Part shown: positions 62,758 through 64,000 of the stretch, in pieces
Numbering within the stretch: position 1 is the stretch's first letter
How the letters are laid out: each line of letters begins with the position of its first letter
NCBI GenBank assembly: GCA_035582835.1
Contig: JAYKAV010002932.1
Location: forward strand, 103,548 to 167,547
DNA length: 64,000 nucleotides
Origin: Phoebastria nigripes
Taxonomy: Eukaryota; Chordata; Aves; Procellariiformes; Diomedeidae
Reading direction: 5' to 3'
Made by a program: the position numbers and the translations under genes
The notes under the pieces: generated by a model
Seen by the model: the letters and a program-made list of their open reading frames with translations, nothing else
Told to the model about the DNA's origin: nothing
Database searches by the model: none

Positions 62758-64000
62758 CTGCAACCACAAAAGCAGTGTTACCCATAGAGCCCGCTGGGGA
62801 GATAGTATCTTCCATCAGAGAAGCACCTTGGCACAAATTTTAGCTCCTTACAAGAAAAAGATTTGAGCTAATGGCAGTGAATTTCTTAAACTGACGCCAA
62901 ACTGTGGCCGTTCTCCTTGAAGGGAACAGAAGTGATCAGTACAGAAGGGTCAATTAGTACTTGGCTGGCGCTGAAACTATTGCTTAGTTTTGAAACATAG
63001 GTCAGGGCAGTATTTCTTGCGACGTGGTCGTCCTCTGCCACGGATTTGTTTATTCTTATGTTTTTTAAAGAGGTCCTATCTTAATTGGGAAAACTCAGTA
63101 ATAGGCTGCCCAGCAGGAGGGCCCAATTAAGAGGATTCAGTGGTAATGAACTGCTCCATGTTACAAATTTAGGCCATATAATTGAAACATTTTCACAATT
63201 AGACAATGCCCAAGGGGGAAGGAATCACGTCAGCTAGCGAAGATTAGGATGCAGGTACCAGAGCAGGCACACACGTGGGGCAAGGGACACTTGTGAGACC
63301 TGGTGAGGATGATCTGGGCACTTCAAACAGAACAGGCTACAGGTTGAGGGCAAAACCACAGTCATTCCTCGTGGTCCAAACAAAGCCTTCGAAAAGGTGC
63401 ATTTGGTTCCTTCCTTCCAGGCTGCCACAAGCCCGCCCTTCAGAAAACCCTTTACACCACTGATGCTTCTCAAGCTAAGACAATCAGACATTTTTTTCGG
63501 CTTTAAAAAAAAAATGCAGACCCTCATTTTAAGAGATATTGAGGCACCTTTGTGTATTTTAGAGCCACATCCTTCAGGTGAGAAACAAGCCCAGGAGGCA
63601 GCAGGGTGTAAGAGGTGAAAGAAGGAATTGCACAATTAGCTCCGTACTCAAAAGCTGCCCACACCGCTGCCCTCGCCCTGCCAAACACATCGACCTCTCC
63701 CTCCTCCTCCTCCTCCGGAGCTGACGCGCAGGAGGAAGTCTTCAGGCGGTCTGCAGTGCTGGATTTGTTCAGCTCTCACGAGCACAACCGGTCGCCTTTT
63801 GACGCACTCGGGCAATCTCTCAGTTTTGGTTTGTTCTTGGGGAAAAAGATGGTGAATCACCAAACCTCTCCTTCCAGGGAAGGAAACCTCGCATCTAAAG
63901 GAGACTTAACATCTGACGGTGTGGAGGACAACCGAGCCCAGCCGCGGTGCTCAGAGCTGCCTGACTCATTACACATCAGCAGGGGTGTTTGTTTGCTTTG
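62758..64000 (-). other. RAB11FIP3 intron upstream of the second EF-hand exon, cut by the window edge
   Basis: Ends TTGCAG at its 3' side. The preceding exon (first EF-hand) was looked for to the edge and not found. It contains a short (CCT)n stretch near 63700-63716. Confidence 0.8.

Overview
The window is a stretch of a bird genome, probably a gene-dense, GC-rich chromosome in a draft assembly with scattered single-base Ns. Three things point to a bird: a CR1 retroposon remnant (12911-12965), a solo LTR of the avian ERVL type (49987-50552), and a single large vertebrate gene whose conceptual protein closely matches Rab11 family-interacting protein 3.

That gene, RAB11FIP3, lies on the minus strand. 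Fourteen coding exons were placed by hand from splice sites, reading phase and family similarity. In transcript order they are 62757-62664, 43930-43839, 30476-30289, 27046-26873, 22760-22626, 19307-19272, 16502-16409, 14590-14487, 12425-12285, 11249-11168, 9126-8989, 8084-7929, 7508-7368 and 6302-6189. All phases join, giving 1689 coding bases: 562 residues plus stop. The 5' end (promoter, first exon or exons, N-terminal region and first EF-hand) lies beyond the right edge. The encoded part runs from the second EF-hand, through an acidic Ser/Thr-rich linker, to a long coiled coil ending in the Rab11-binding domain. In other vertebrates this protein links Rab11 (and Arf6) on recycling endosomes to dynein and the cytokinesis machinery.

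Layout from left to right. 1-1800 is GC-rich unassigned sequence with a short minisatellite. 1815-1866 is an isolated AT-rich island. 1930-3195 is a degenerate AG-rich repeat field. About 3575-6188 is the probable 3' UTR. 6189-30476 holds twelve closely spaced exons encoding the linker and coiled coil. 30477-43838 and 43931-62663 are two large introns flanking the exon at 43839-43930. The window ends inside a further intron. No second gene, tRNA, rRNA or CRISPR array was recognised.

The most notable observations are a GC-AG intron after the second exon in the window, with a competing GT donor four bases downstream that would give an immediate stop codon; a 36-base microexon; the AG-rich repeat field; a perfect four-copy 30-bp repeat; and a 15-bp-stem inverted repeat. 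I did not find evidence for a wholly new biological system.
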